Source: Herbidospora sakaeratensis (lineage in GTDB: Bacteria > Actinomycetota > Actinomycetes > Streptosporangiales > Streptosporangiaceae). Taken from it: DNA of 64,000 nt. The DNA lies in assembly GCF_001570525.1 (NCBI RefSeq), contig NZ_BBXC01000010.1, forward strand, positions 1-64,000, given 5' to 3'. A program made the translations under genes and the position numbers. The notes below the pieces were generated by a model. It saw nothing but the letters and a program-made list of their open reading frames with translations, was not told the origin of the DNA and did no database searches. The first letter of the stretch is position 1, and the number at the start of each line of letters is the position of its first letter. Shown here piece after piece: positions 34,667 through 42,530 of this stretch.

Positions 34667-34899
34667 TGGGCCTGTTCACCTCGATCCTGGAACTGCCGCT
34701 GGCCCCCGTCAAAGGGGTGATCCGGCTGGGCGAACTGCTGCGCGACGAGGCCGAACGCAAGCTGCGCGACCCGACGGTGGCCAGGCGGGAACTGGAAGAG
34801 ATCGAGGCCGCCCAGGCCGCGGGCGAGCTCACCGAAGAGGAGGCGTCCGAGGCCATGAACGCCGTCCTGCAGCGGATGATGCCGCCGGAGGGAGAGTGA
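34666..34899 (+). CDS. gvpG: Gas vesicle protein GvpG
   Basis: 77 residues. MGLFTSILELPLAPVKGVI followed by a helical, highly charged segment (LRDEAERKLRDPTVARREL) is diagnostic for GvpG, an accessory protein of gas-vesicle assembly. TGATG overlap with gvpF. Confidence 0.9.
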   Translation: MGLFTSILELPLAPVKGVIRLGELLRDEAERKLRDPTVARRELEEIEAAQAAGELTEEEASEAMNAVLQRMMPPEGE

Positions 34900-34902
34900 C
34901 CG

Positions 34903-35160
34903 ATGGCCACCCTGACGGCCGTGACGGCAGGCGAGGCCGGAGTGAAGCTCATCTCCGGCCTCACCTCGAAGGAGGCGGAGGGCGTCACCCTCGTCGAACC
35001 GGCGGAGTCCGGCTGGCTGGTGGTCGTCGAGGTCGTCGAAGACCGCCGCATCCCCTCCTCGGGCGACATCCTCGCGCTGTACGAGGCCGACCTCGACAAG
35101 GAGGGCAACCTGCTGTCGTACCGGAGAAAGGCCAGGTACCGCCGAGGCACGGGAGGTTGA
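34903..35160 (+). CDS. gvpO: Gas vesicle protein GvpO
   Basis: 85 residues matching the C-terminal core of GvpO: ESGWLVVVEVVEDRRIPSSG, then DILALYEADLDKEGNLLSYR and RRKARYRRG. The long charged N-terminal tail present in many actinobacterial GvpO proteins is absent. GvpO is needed for vesicle formation and in haloarchaea affects gvpA expression. It sits between gvpG and gvpJ, whereas in the Streptomyces-type cluster it precedes gvpA. Confidence 0.87.
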   Translation: MATLTAVTAGEAGVKLISGLTSKEAEGVTLVEPAESGWLVVVEVVEDRRIPSSGDILALYEADLDKEGNLLSYRRKARYRRGTGG

Positions 35161-35164
35161 TGAG

Positions 35165-35497
35165 ATGACCGACGGGTCACGATACGCGCCGGCCGTGCGT
35201 CCCGGCTCCCAGCCCGCCGCGCGCAGAGAACCCGCCAACCTCGGCGACATCCTCGAACGGGTCCTCGACCGGGGCGTGGTCATCGCGGGCGACATCCGCG
35301 TGAACCTGCTCGACATCGAACTGCTGACGATCAAACTCCGCCTGGTCATCGCCTCGGTCGACACGGCCAAGGAGATGGGCATCGACTGGTGGGAACACGA
35401 CCCGTGGCTGACGGGCGACAGCAAGGCCCTCCAAGACGAGAACCGCCGGCTCCGCGCCCGGCTGGACGCCCTGGAATCGGGAGACCGCCATGACTGA
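35165..35497 (+). CDS. gvpJ: Gas vesicle protein GvpJ (GvpA-related)
   Basis: 110 residues with a GvpA-like core (NLGDILERVLDRGVVIAGDI, RVNLLDIELLTIKLRLVIAS) followed by GIDWWEHDPWL, a feature of the GvpJ/S group, and a short coiled-coil end (DENRRLRARLDALES). A minor GvpA paralogue that shapes the vesicle tips. The last 8 bases overlap gvpL. Confidence 0.88.
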   Translation: MTDGSRYAPAVRPGSQPAARREPANLGDILERVLDRGVVIAGDIRVNLLDIELLTIKLRLVIASVDTAKEMGIDWWEHDPWLTGDSKALQDENRRLRARLDALESGDRHD

Positions 35498-36254
35498 CAC
35501 CGGCACCTACCTGTACGCGGTCACCTCGGCCCCGTCGCCCGGTATCGAGGACCTGCGCGGCGTCGCCGGCACCCCGGTGCGCACCATCCCGTGCGAGGGC
35601 CTCGTGGCCTACGTGAGCACCGTCTCCCTGGACGACTTCGGCGCCGAGCCGCTGCGCCGGTCGATGGAGGACCTCGACTGGCTGGGCGAGACGGCCGGAG
35701 CCCACCACCACGTGGTGGAAGAGGTGGCCGACCGAACCCCGGTCGCCCCCGTGCGCCTGGTCACCGTCTACCGCGGCGACGAACAGGTGAAGGACCTGCT
35801 CCGAAACCGCCATGACGATTTCGTGGACGTCCTCTCGACCGTCACCGGGCGACGGGAGTGGGGCGTGAAGGCGTACGTCGACCTGAGCGCGCCCGGCCCT
35901 GCCCAGACGGCGCCGTCGCTCGGCGGTCCCGGGACGGCCTACCTGAAGAGACGCCAGGCGGGCCTGCGCAGCCGGGAAGAGGCGTGGAGGCAGGCCGCCA
36001 TGCAGGCAGAACGGCTGCACGAGACGTTGTCGTCGGTCGCGGTCGCCTCTCACCGGCACCGGGCTCAGGACCCCGAGCTGTCCGGGCGCACGGAGGCGAT
36101 GCTGCTCAACGGCGCCTACCTCGTCGAGAGCACACGCGACGACGAGTTCCTCAAGACGGTGGACGACCTGCGCGACCGCGGTGTGGAGATCGAGCTGACC
36201 GGCCCTTGGGCGCCCTACTCCTTCACCGACCTGGAGGTGCGCGGTGACGGTTGA
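35490..36254 (+). CDS. gvpL: Gas vesicle protein GvpL (GvpL/F family)
   Basis: 254 residues, second GvpL/F paralogue in the operon: TYLYAVTS at the start, GLVAYVSTVSL near 40, HHHVVEEV and TPVAPVRLVTVY near 75-90, and the terminal TGPWAPYSF. Gas-vesicle assembly factor. It overlaps gvpJ at its start and gvpS at its end by 11 bases. Confidence 0.92.
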   Translation: MTDTGTYLYAVTSAPSPGIEDLRGVAGTPVRTIPCEGLVAYVSTVSLDDFGAEPLRRSMEDLDWLGETAGAHHHVVEEVADRTPVAPVRLVTVYRGDEQVKDLLRNRHDDFVDVLSTVTGRREWGVKAYVDLSAPGPAQTAPSLGGPGTAYLKRRQAGLRSREEAWRQAAMQAERLHETLSSVAVASHRHRAQDPELSGRTEAMLLNGAYLVESTRDDEFLKTVDDLRDRGVEIELTGPWAPYSFTDLEVRGDG

Positions 36255-36456
36255 GGCTCCTCGCGGGGCGGCGCTGGCCGAGCAGGGACGGCTGCCGGCT
36301 GAGCGGGTCGCCCTGGTCGACCTGCTCGATCGGCTGCTGGCCGGTGGGGTGGTGGTCAGCGGAGACCTGGTGCTGTCCATCGCCGACATCGACCTGGTGC
36401 GGATCTCGCTGCGCGTCCTGATCATGTCGGTGCGGGAGAACCTGGGGGAGGCATGA
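36244..36456 (+). CDS. gvpS: Gas vesicle protein GvpS (small GvpA-related protein)
   Basis: 70 residues from a GTG inside the gvpL 3' end. Almost the whole protein is a GvpA-type core: VALVDLLDRLLAGGVVVSGD, LVLSIADIDLVRISLRVLI. Position between gvpL and gvpK matches gvpS of Streptomyces clusters. ATGA overlap with gvpK. Confidence 0.85.
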   Translation: MTVEAPRGAALAEQGRLPAERVALVDLLDRLLAGGVVVSGDLVLSIADIDLVRISLRVLIMSVRENLGEA

Positions 36457-36749
36457 ACGAACCTGTGCGGACTCCACGGATGCGGATCCAGGCAGATTCC
36501 GAGGCCATGGAGCGGGATCTGTCTCGGCTGGTGTTGACATTGGTGGAGCTGGTGAGGCAGCTGGTGGAGCGTCAGGCGATTCGGCGGATGGAGCAGACGG
36601 ATCTGACTGACGAGCAGATCGAGGTGCTGGGGTTGACGTTGATGCGGCTGGAGGAGGCGATGACGGAGGTGTGCGAGCGGTTCGGGTTGTCGCCTTCTGA
36701 ACTCAACCTGGATCTGGGGCCGCTGGGGACGTTGCTGCCGGAGAACTGA
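36453..36749 (+). CDS. gvpK: Gas vesicle protein GvpK
   Basis: 98 residues, all-helical. The family pattern RDLSRLVLTLVELVRQLVER, QAIRRMEQTDLTDEQIEVLG and the closing LSPSELNLDLGPLG is clear. Last gene of the gas-vesicle operon. GC content begins to fall right after its stop codon. Confidence 0.92.
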   Translation: MNEPVRTPRMRIQADSEAMERDLSRLVLTLVELVRQLVERQAIRRMEQTDLTDEQIEVLGLTLMRLEEAMTEVCERFGLSPSELNLDLGPLGTLLPEN

Positions 36750-37072
36750 GCCGGCGCAGTTGGTCGCTGCGGAATTCTTGAGGCAAATCGCAGGTCCCAT
36801 TCTGGTCCATCAATATTGAAAGCTTCAGAGTTCCAGAATCCGGAATGCACGCCGGTCTTTCCCCCGCCGCGGACGCTGAGCTGGGCGGATATTTCACTCC
36901 GGCCGGAGGCGCCGCCATGGCGAGACCAACACAAGTGCCTGCAAAAGTCAACATTGTGATTCAATTTGTCTCAAACAGGCTAGTGGTGCTCGTCTCAGAA
37001 AGCACTTTCTTCCTTTCTCCGCTGCCGTGCGCTTGCAATACTGGCCACTACCGTCCAGAGAGGTGGCATCCG
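36750..37072. other. Intergenic segment of lower GC at the left edge of the NLR island
   Basis: 323 bp with no convincing gene. It has AT-rich stretches unusual for the window, including TTGTGA near 36954 and TTGTCT near 36967, likely holding the promoter for the gene at 37073. A 7-bp inverted repeat, ATTCTGG (36799-36805) and CCAGAAT (36833-36839), may mark a terminator or operator. An open frame from 36845 through this stretch lacks a ribosome binding site and typical codon use. Confidence 0.45.
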
Positions 37073-37504
37073 GTGTTGAGCGAAGCTCTTGCAGCGTTGG
37101 CCGCGACTGCGGGGGCCGGCATAGTCACCGCCATGGCCACAGACGGTTGGCAGGCGGTGCGAGCACGAACCGCCACGCTTCTCGGCCGGGGAAACAAGGA
37201 AAGCGAAGACGAGATCCACGCGCTCTTGGAGCAACACCGGGAAGAGACCGCGGAAGCGCCACCTGAGAAAACCCTCGAGATTCGGGCCCGGCAGGCCATG
37301 GTGTGGGAGGGCCACGTAGGGGACCTCCTCGCGGAGGTTCCCGACAGCGAAGCAGAAGTCCGCCGGTTCGTCGGCTTCGTGGGCCAGAGAGGCGTCGCCA
37401 CTCAGTCCGCCGACCTGACCCTGAACGTGTCAGCGTCCGGACGGGCTCAGCAGGCGGTGCAGGGCCACGGATTCCAGACGAACACCTTCACCCAGTCAGA
37501 CTGA
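37073..37504 (+). CDS. Small putative effector with C-terminal amyloid-signalling-like motif
   Basis: 143 residues from a GTG preceded by AGAGAGGTGG. The first ~22 residues are a hydrophobic Ala/Gly-rich helix (ALAALAATAGAGIVTAMA) followed by DGWQAVRARTATLLGRG, a shape common in actinomycete proteins of unknown role that may insert in the membrane. A charged helical middle (about 42-85) follows. The C-terminal NVSASGRAQQAVQGHGFQ (residues 118-135) closely matches the N-terminus of the NLR encoded three genes downstream. I infer an effector recruited by the NLR through this motif. Confidence 0.65.
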   Translation: MLSEALAALAATAGAGIVTAMATDGWQAVRARTATLLGRGNKESEDEIHALLEQHREETAEAPPEKTLEIRARQAMVWEGHVGDLLAEVPDSEAEVRRFVGFVGQRGVATQSADLTLNVSASGRAQQAVQGHGFQTNTFTQSD

Positions 37505-37649
37505 CGGCTGAGCGGTCCGGGGCGGTCTCGCCAGTGCAGGTCCAGCTGAGCGCACCCGGACGCTCCGTATCTCGAGCAAGCGCACGAAATCCTGATTACC
37601 CTCGGCCTCGATCGTTCGGCTGTCGACGTGTCTCGATAACGGAGGCGAA

Positions 37650-37892
37650 ATGTTCAAACGCCGCATAGGGCCCCACCCTCACGAGGGTGGGGGCAACGCC
37701 AGCGCAGGAGCGAACAACTGCCCGGACATCTGGGAGCTCGAGTCGGGTGATTTCGCGATCATCGGATTCGAGCGTACTGCGGAGCTCGCTCCGCTCCTGC
37801 CCAAAGACGCTTTTCTGGACCCCGGCGAAGGAATCGTGGTGCTCCCTCGCCACGTGCTCGTCAAGGCTCGGGAGAGCATTCCAACGGAGTAG
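37650..37892 (+). CDS. Small hypothetical protein preceding a DUF6879-like gene
   Basis: 80 residues from an ATG with ribosome binding site GGAGG. After a basic N-terminus it reads CPDIWELESGDFAIIGFERT, then a short domain ending in EGIVVLPRHVLVKARES. Small proteins with this Cys-Pro-x-x-W/E pattern are often encoded just before DUF6879 genes in actinomycetes, in accessory regulatory modules. No enzymatic motif. 105 bp separate it from the next gene. Confidence 0.65.
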   Translation: MFKRRIGPHPHEGGGNASAGANNCPDIWELESGDFAIIGFERTAELAPLLPKDAFLDPGEGIVVLPRHVLVKARESIPTE

Positions 37893-37997
37893 CTCGACGC
37901 GCGATTCCCGTGCCGGTGCCGCGGCGAAAACGGCGCTGGCACGGGAATGATCCCGCTGCGATGTCATGCCGTTAACAACACCGAGGAGAAGTCGGCA

Positions 37998-38606
37998 GTG
38001 CTGATATATCCGCCCACTGAATACCGGCGGCTGAGTATCGAATCCGGCGGAGTGGACGAGTTCTCCAGCCTGTTCAATCAGTTGCGCTCCAGATGGGTGA
38101 AGGTGGAGCGGCTGCAAGAATATGACGAGTCCGGCTTCGCCGGATACGAAGCATACAGGGCCGGCAGGTTCGACGACGCCGCAAGGCTCGTGCAGGAGAT
38201 GGTCAAGGCTCAGGTCGACGTCTACTCGCATGCCCGGAAGTTCGGCGTCTCGATGATCCGCATTCGCATCTGCGAGCTTCCGCTGAGCTCATACCTGATC
38301 AATTATGAGATTCCAGCATATCTGGCCGACATCGAGTGTGGAGAACAGGTGCGCTTCGTGACCGTCGACGACATCGAAGATCTCTTGGATGAAACGGGAA
38401 TCTCTGACTATGTGCTCTTCGACGATGTGAGAGTCACCGCGCTCATCTATGACCACGGGTCGTCTCGCCTGCGCGAAGCGCGCCTGGTCGAGTCTCCCGA
38501 GTTGCTGCACCGCTATATCGAGGTCACCGGAGAACTCATTCGCCGTTCGGTCCCCATGTTGGAGAGTCCCGTTTTCAGGGCGCTGGAGAATAGTTCCCGA
38601 AAGTAG
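37998..38606 (+). CDS. DUF6879-like protein
   Basis: 202 residues from the GTG at 37998, which has GAGGAG 9 bases upstream; an ATG at 37947 is in frame but lacks one. The pattern VDEFSSLFNQLRSRWVKVERL, MIRIRICELPLSSYLINYEI and DYVLFDDVRVTALIYDHGS fits the DUF6879 family. Members are usually linked to Xre-type regulators and their role is unknown. Its stop is 6 bp from the NLR start, so the two are surely co-transcribed. Confidence 0.7.
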   Translation: MLIYPPTEYRRLSIESGGVDEFSSLFNQLRSRWVKVERLQEYDESGFAGYEAYRAGRFDDAARLVQEMVKAQVDVYSHARKFGVSMIRIRICELPLSSYLINYEIPAYLADIECGEQVRFVTVDDIEDLLDETGISDYVLFDDVRVTALIYDHGSSRLREARLVESPELLHRYIEVTGELIRRSVPMLESPVFRALENSSRK

Positions 38607-38612
38607 CCTGCA

Positions 38613-40865
38613 GTGGTATCAGGGAATCATGATCACACCAGTGCGGATGAGGCGAACTCTACGAACATCCGGGCCTCCGACAGAGCCCAACAGGCGGCTC
38701 AGTTATCCGGAACGCAATACAATTTCTTCGTAGGGCCGGCAGAAGCACGATCCATGGCGGCCTCGGCGCCATCCATAGCCACACCCCAGCCCAAGGTTCT
38801 GTCTGCGGCGCTTCGAGGTCGCGATTCATTCTCTTATCCGGAGCCCTTCGCAACCGATGAGGATGCGAGAGACGGTCGTGTGTGCGTCTTCTACGGGCTG
38901 GGGGGTGTGGGTAAGTCGACGGTCGCCCTCGACATAGCCCATCGCGCCATTCGGCGTGGAGTGAAAGTCTTCTGGATACCGGCTGAAGAGCCGGAGGGGA
39001 TGCGAGCCGCCCTGTATGCGCTGGCATTCCTGGCGGGAGCCGGGGAAAGCGAATTCAGCCACGCCCACCCGGCAGACATCCTGTGGCGCCGCCTGAACGC
39101 GCTGGACTTCTTCTGGCTGTTGATCATCGACAACGTCGACGATCCGGCGGTTCTGGGCGGGTCGCGGCGAAGGATCACCGAGGGAACGGAATGGATTCGC
39201 CCGCCAGAAACAAGTAACGGAGCCATCATCATATCGAGCCGCAATGGGAGACCTGAACGATGGGCTCCGTGGATAAAAATGCGGCATATAGCGCCTTTGG
39301 ATCCCGAAGCGGGTGCGCTGATCCTGCTGGATCTCGCTCCGTCCGCTGGTAGCCATACGCATGCCAGAGATCTCGCCCGGCTACTCGACGGACTTCCTCT
39401 GGCCCTGGAACTCGCAGGTCGATATCTTGCCGCGGTTTCCAGCTCACCTTTTCCGATCCGTGGGTCGGCCACGACCTTCGCTGAATATATGGAGACGTAC
39501 AGCGAGAGAATCGAGCGCCTCGGCATGGATGAGTCACGGTCGCACGAACCCGAAGAGGACCGGCGTGTTCTCTCACTCACATGGGAGATCTCCCTAGATC
39601 TGCTGAATGAGCAGGGGCATGACCTGGCGCGCCCGCTGCTGCGCCTTTTCTCGTGTTGTGCCCCCTCGCCGTTCCCCTATCAGGCGATATTACGTCCGGA
39701 AGTCCTGTCAGCCAGTCCCCTTTTCCCCGATCCGACGCCGGAGCGCCTGGCTGGAGCGCTTCGGGCGCTCGCCGGATTGAGTCTGATCACTTTGGACTTC
39801 GTGCCACGGGCCGATGACCTATGGGCCGCCAAGATAAACATGCACCAGCTGGTGCGCACGATGACCCGGATCAACGCGAAGAGATCCGGCTCGTTGGCGA
39901 ACTACCTGACCGTCCTGATCCAGCTGCTGGAGACCGCGTCTCAGGACCTTGAGGCCGACAACGCGGGCGATTGGCCCAAGTGGGCGGCCATCGCACCGCA
40001 CTGCACTGCCGTCCTCGAACTGGTCGTGGCTGATGGCATCGACCCCGCTTCGGACGATCTGCGCCTGGCGATGCAAACGGCCCAGCGTGTGGCCTGGTAC
40101 CGGTACATGTCCGGTCAGTACAACCAATCGGTCATCGACCACGAACAGGCGTGGAATCTTGCGGTTCGATCGTGGGGAAGAGGCAGCATCGAGGCACTCG
40201 AAACAGCCGGCAATCTCGGTCGCGCCATGCGGGAGAACGGCGACGCATCCGGTGCGGAGGAGTTCTTCAGATCGACACTCGCCATCGCCCACGAATCCGT
40301 GGGCGACGAGCACCCGGTCTCCTTGACCATCCGGCTCAGCCTCGCCCGGACGGTCCGTGAAACCGGGCGCTTCTCCGAGGCCGAGGCCGAATTACGAGCC
40401 TTGCTGTCCATAGCCCGGAGGGTTCTCGGAGGGCGCCACGCCGACACACTCATGATCGTTCTGAATCTGGCCGTATGCCTTCGAGCTCAAGGGCGCTTCG
40501 AGGAAGGCATCAGGTACTACGAAGAAGCGCTCGCGGGGTGGCGCGAGGACCACTCCGAAGACGATTTGAATACTCTCGACATCCGATTCGAAATCGCCCA
40601 GAGCAAGCACAGCATCGGTTTGGTCGATGAGGCCGTCGGCGAGCTACGGGGCATCGTGGAGATCGCGGCCCGCGTCTATGGTGACGAACATCCGAACACG
40701 CTGACCATCCGACACGGGCTGGCGATGTCCCTCAAGACTCTGGGAGAAACGCAGGCGGCCATCGAGGAGTTGCGGCAGGTCCTCGAGGGGCAGCGGGCCC
40801 AACTCGGGGCCGACCATCCGCTCTACCTGTCCACCCGGAGGGCTCTGGAAGAGCTGACCCAGTAG
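38613..40865 (+). CDS. NB-ARC/TPR (NLR-like STAND) protein with N-terminal amyloid-signalling-like motif
   Basis: 750 residues from a GTG. Residues 18-35 (NIRASDRAQQAAQLSGTQ) match the C-terminal tail of the protein encoded at 37073. The NB-ARC ATPase follows: Walker A YGLGGVGKST (94-103), Walker B FFWLLIIDNVDD, sensor IIISSRNGR, GLPL box LLDGLPLALELAG, and a winged-helix region ending NMHQLVRTM. The last ~270 residues are tandem TPR units of the kind GDEHPVSLTIRLSLARTVRE, forming the likely sensor. This is the layout of bacterial NLR immune or cell-death switches: the TPR array detects a ligand, the NB-ARC oligomerises and the N-terminal motif seeds the effector. Confidence 0.9.
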   Translation: MVSGNHDHTSADEANSTNIRASDRAQQAAQLSGTQYNFFVGPAEARSMAASAPSIATPQPKVLSAALRGRDSFSYPEPFATDEDARDGRVCVFYGLGGVGKSTVALDIAHRAIRRGVKVFWIPAEEPEGMRAALYALAFLAGAGESEFSHAHPADILWRRLNALDFFWLLIIDNVDDPAVLGGSRRRITEGTEWIRPPETSNGAIIISSRNGRPERWAPWIKMRHIAPLDPEAGALILLDLAPSAGSHTHARDLARLLDGLPLALELAGRYLAAVSSSPFPIRGSATTFAEYMETYSERIERLGMDESRSHEPEEDRRVLSLTWEISLDLLNEQGHDLARPLLRLFSCCAPSPFPYQAILRPEVLSASPLFPDPTPERLAGALRALAGLSLITLDFVPRADDLWAAKINMHQLVRTMTRINAKRSGSLANYLTVLIQLLETASQDLEADNAGDWPKWAAIAPHCTAVLELVVADGIDPASDDLRLAMQTAQRVAWYRYMSGQYNQSVIDHEQAWNLAVRSWGRGSIEALETAGNLGRAMRENGDASGAEEFFRSTLAIAHESVGDEHPVSLTIRLSLARTVRETGRFSEAEAELRALLSIARRVLGGRHADTLMIVLNLAVCLRAQGRFEEGIRYYEEALAGWREDHSEDDLNTLDIRFEIAQSKHSIGLVDEAVGELRGIVEIAARVYGDEHPNTLTIRHGLAMSLKTLGETQAAIEELRQVLEGQRAQLGADHPLYLSTRRALEELTQ

Positions 40866-40880
40866 AAGCCGAAAAGAGAA

Positions 40881-40915
40881 AAGTCCTGGCGGGCTTCTTC
40901 AGCCGACCAGGACTT
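40881..40915. terminator. Bidirectional terminator between NLR gene and tRNA-Leu
   Basis: AAGTCCTGG (40881-40889) pairs with CCAGGACTT (40907-40915). It is followed on the + strand by GTTTGTG and preceded by an A-rich run, which gives a T-rich tail to transcripts on the - strand. It can stop both the NLR operon and the convergent tRNA-Leu transcript. Confidence 0.75.
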
Positions 40916-40920
40916 GTTTG

Positions 40921-41006
40921 TGTCCGAGGGGGGACTTGAACCCCCATGCCCATCACTGGGCACTAGCACCTCAAGCTAGCGCGTCTGCCTATTCCGCCAC
41001 CCGGAC
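40921..41006 (-). tRNA. tRNA-Leu (anticodon GAG)
   Basis: An 86-base class II tRNA. The acceptor arms GTCCGGG and CTCGGAC pair (one G-T), with discriminator A. The anticodon arm CTAGC-TTGAGGT-GCTAG gives anticodon GAG, which reads CUC/CUU. The variable arm TGCCCAGTGATGGGCA and the GGTTCAAGTCC T-arm are present. CCA is not encoded. Confidence 0.95.
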
Positions 41007-41137
41007 CGGTGACCCACACACGGAACGTCTTCCCCGCGTCGGCTGTTAAAGGTTAGCACTCCCGGCCGCGTGGTTCATCCCGAGATCCAACCGGCAGGAT
41101 GGGAGGGGCAAGCCGAACCACGCTCTGGAGGAACGCC

Positions 41138-42436
41138 ATGACCGCCGTCACCGGCGAGGACGACGTCGTCACCCTGTGCCAGGAACTCATCCGCATCGAC
41201 ACGACCAACGCCGGCGACAACCGCGGGCCCGGCGAACGTGAGGCGGCCGAGTACGTCGCGGCGAAGCTGGACGAGGTCGGGGTCGCGGCCACGATCCTCG
41301 AAAGCGATGACAGGCGGGCCAACGTCATCGCCAGGATCGAGGGCACGAATCCCGGCCGTGAAGGGCTGATCCTCCACGGTCACCTCGACGTCGTCCCCTT
41401 CCGTGCCGAGGACTGGCGGCATCATCCCCTGTCGGGCGAGATCGCCGACGGGTGCGTCTGGGGGCGCGGGGCGGTGGACATGAAGGACATGGACGCCATG
41501 ATCCTCGCCACCGTCCGCAAGCGGCTGCGGGAGGGGCGGCGGCCCGAGCGGGACGTGCTGCTCATCTTCACCGCCGACGAGGAGGCCGGCGGGAACTACG
41601 GCGCGCAGTGGCTCGTCGACAAGCATCCCCATCTGTTCGAGGGGGCCACCGAGGCCATCGGCGAGGTGGGCGGGTTCAGCGTCACGGTGGCCGACGACAA
41701 GCGGCTCTATCTCATCGAGGCGGCCGAGAAGGGCATCGCCTGGATGAAGCTGACCGCCACGGGGCGGGCGGGGCACGGGTCGATGCTCAACCACGAGAAC
41801 GCCATCACCGAGTTGTCCGAGGCGCTGGCCCGGCTGGGGCGGTACGAGTGGCCGATCCGGATCACCCCGACGGTCCGGTCGTTCTTCAAGGAGGCCTTCG
41901 ACATCGAGATCGAGGCCGAGAGCGCCGAGGCGGCCGTGGCCAAGCTCGGGCCGCTGGCCCGGATGATCGGGGCGACGCTCCGCAACACGACCAACCCGAC
42001 GATGCTGGAGTCGGGGTACAAGGCCAACGTCATTCCGCAGACGGCCACCGCGCGGGTCGACGGGCGGTTCCTGCCCGGTACGGAGGAGGAGTTCTTCGAG
42101 AAGGTCGACGAGCTGCTCGGGCCCAACGTCACGCGGGAGTTCGACTACCACGACATCGCCGTCGAGACCGCGTTCGACGGGCGGCTGGTCAAGGCGATGG
42201 CCGACGCGCTCGAGCAGGAGGACCCGGGGTCCCGGGCCGTCCCCTACATGCTCTCCGGCGGCACCGACCTCAAGGCGTTCACCCGGCTGGGAATTCGCGG
42301 GTTCGGGTTCGCGCCGCTCAAGCTGCCCGCTGACCTGGACTTCTCTGGGATGTTCCATGGCGTGGACGAGAGGGTGCCGGTCGATTCGCTCCAGTTTGGC
42401 GTGCGGGTGCTTGATCGATTCCTGGACTACTGCTGA
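41138..42436 (+). CDS. M20/M25/M40 family metallo-hydrolase (peptidase/deacylase)
   Basis: 432 residues from an ATG preceded by GGAGGAA. The di-zinc site is evident: HGHLDVVP (first His and Asp), WGRGAVDMKDMDA (bridging Asp), DEEAGG (catalytic Glu and ligand Glu), and the final His in MFHGVDERVP. The dimerisation domain has GRAGHGSM. Family members cleave dipeptides or N-acyl amino acids; the exact substrate is not determinable. Cytosolic, no signal peptide. Confidence 0.93.
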   Translation: MTAVTGEDDVVTLCQELIRIDTTNAGDNRGPGEREAAEYVAAKLDEVGVAATILESDDRRANVIARIEGTNPGREGLILHGHLDVVPFRAEDWRHHPLSGEIADGCVWGRGAVDMKDMDAMILATVRKRLREGRRPERDVLLIFTADEEAGGNYGAQWLVDKHPHLFEGATEAIGEVGGFSVTVADDKRLYLIEAAEKGIAWMKLTATGRAGHGSMLNHENAITELSEALARLGRYEWPIRITPTVRSFFKEAFDIEIEAESAEAAVAKLGPLARMIGATLRNTTNPTMLESGYKANVIPQTATARVDGRFLPGTEEEFFEKVDELLGPNVTREFDYHDIAVETAFDGRLVKAMADALEQEDPGSRAVPYMLSGGTDLKAFTRLGIRGFGFAPLKLPADLDFSGMFHGVDERVPVDSLQFGVRVLDRFLDYC

Positions 42437-42530
42437 GTTTCCGGTTGCGATCACTTGGCGTGGCTGTAAAGTTACTCCGCGTTGAGGGGTTGATCCGCAC
42501 TGGGCGGCTCGACGGCACCTGGGAGGTCGC

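Noticed and set aside
36845-37072. N-terminal extension of the putative effector from the ATG at 36845
   Set aside because: The extra residues lack family-like features and no ribosome binding site precedes the ATG, while GTG 37073 has a strong one.
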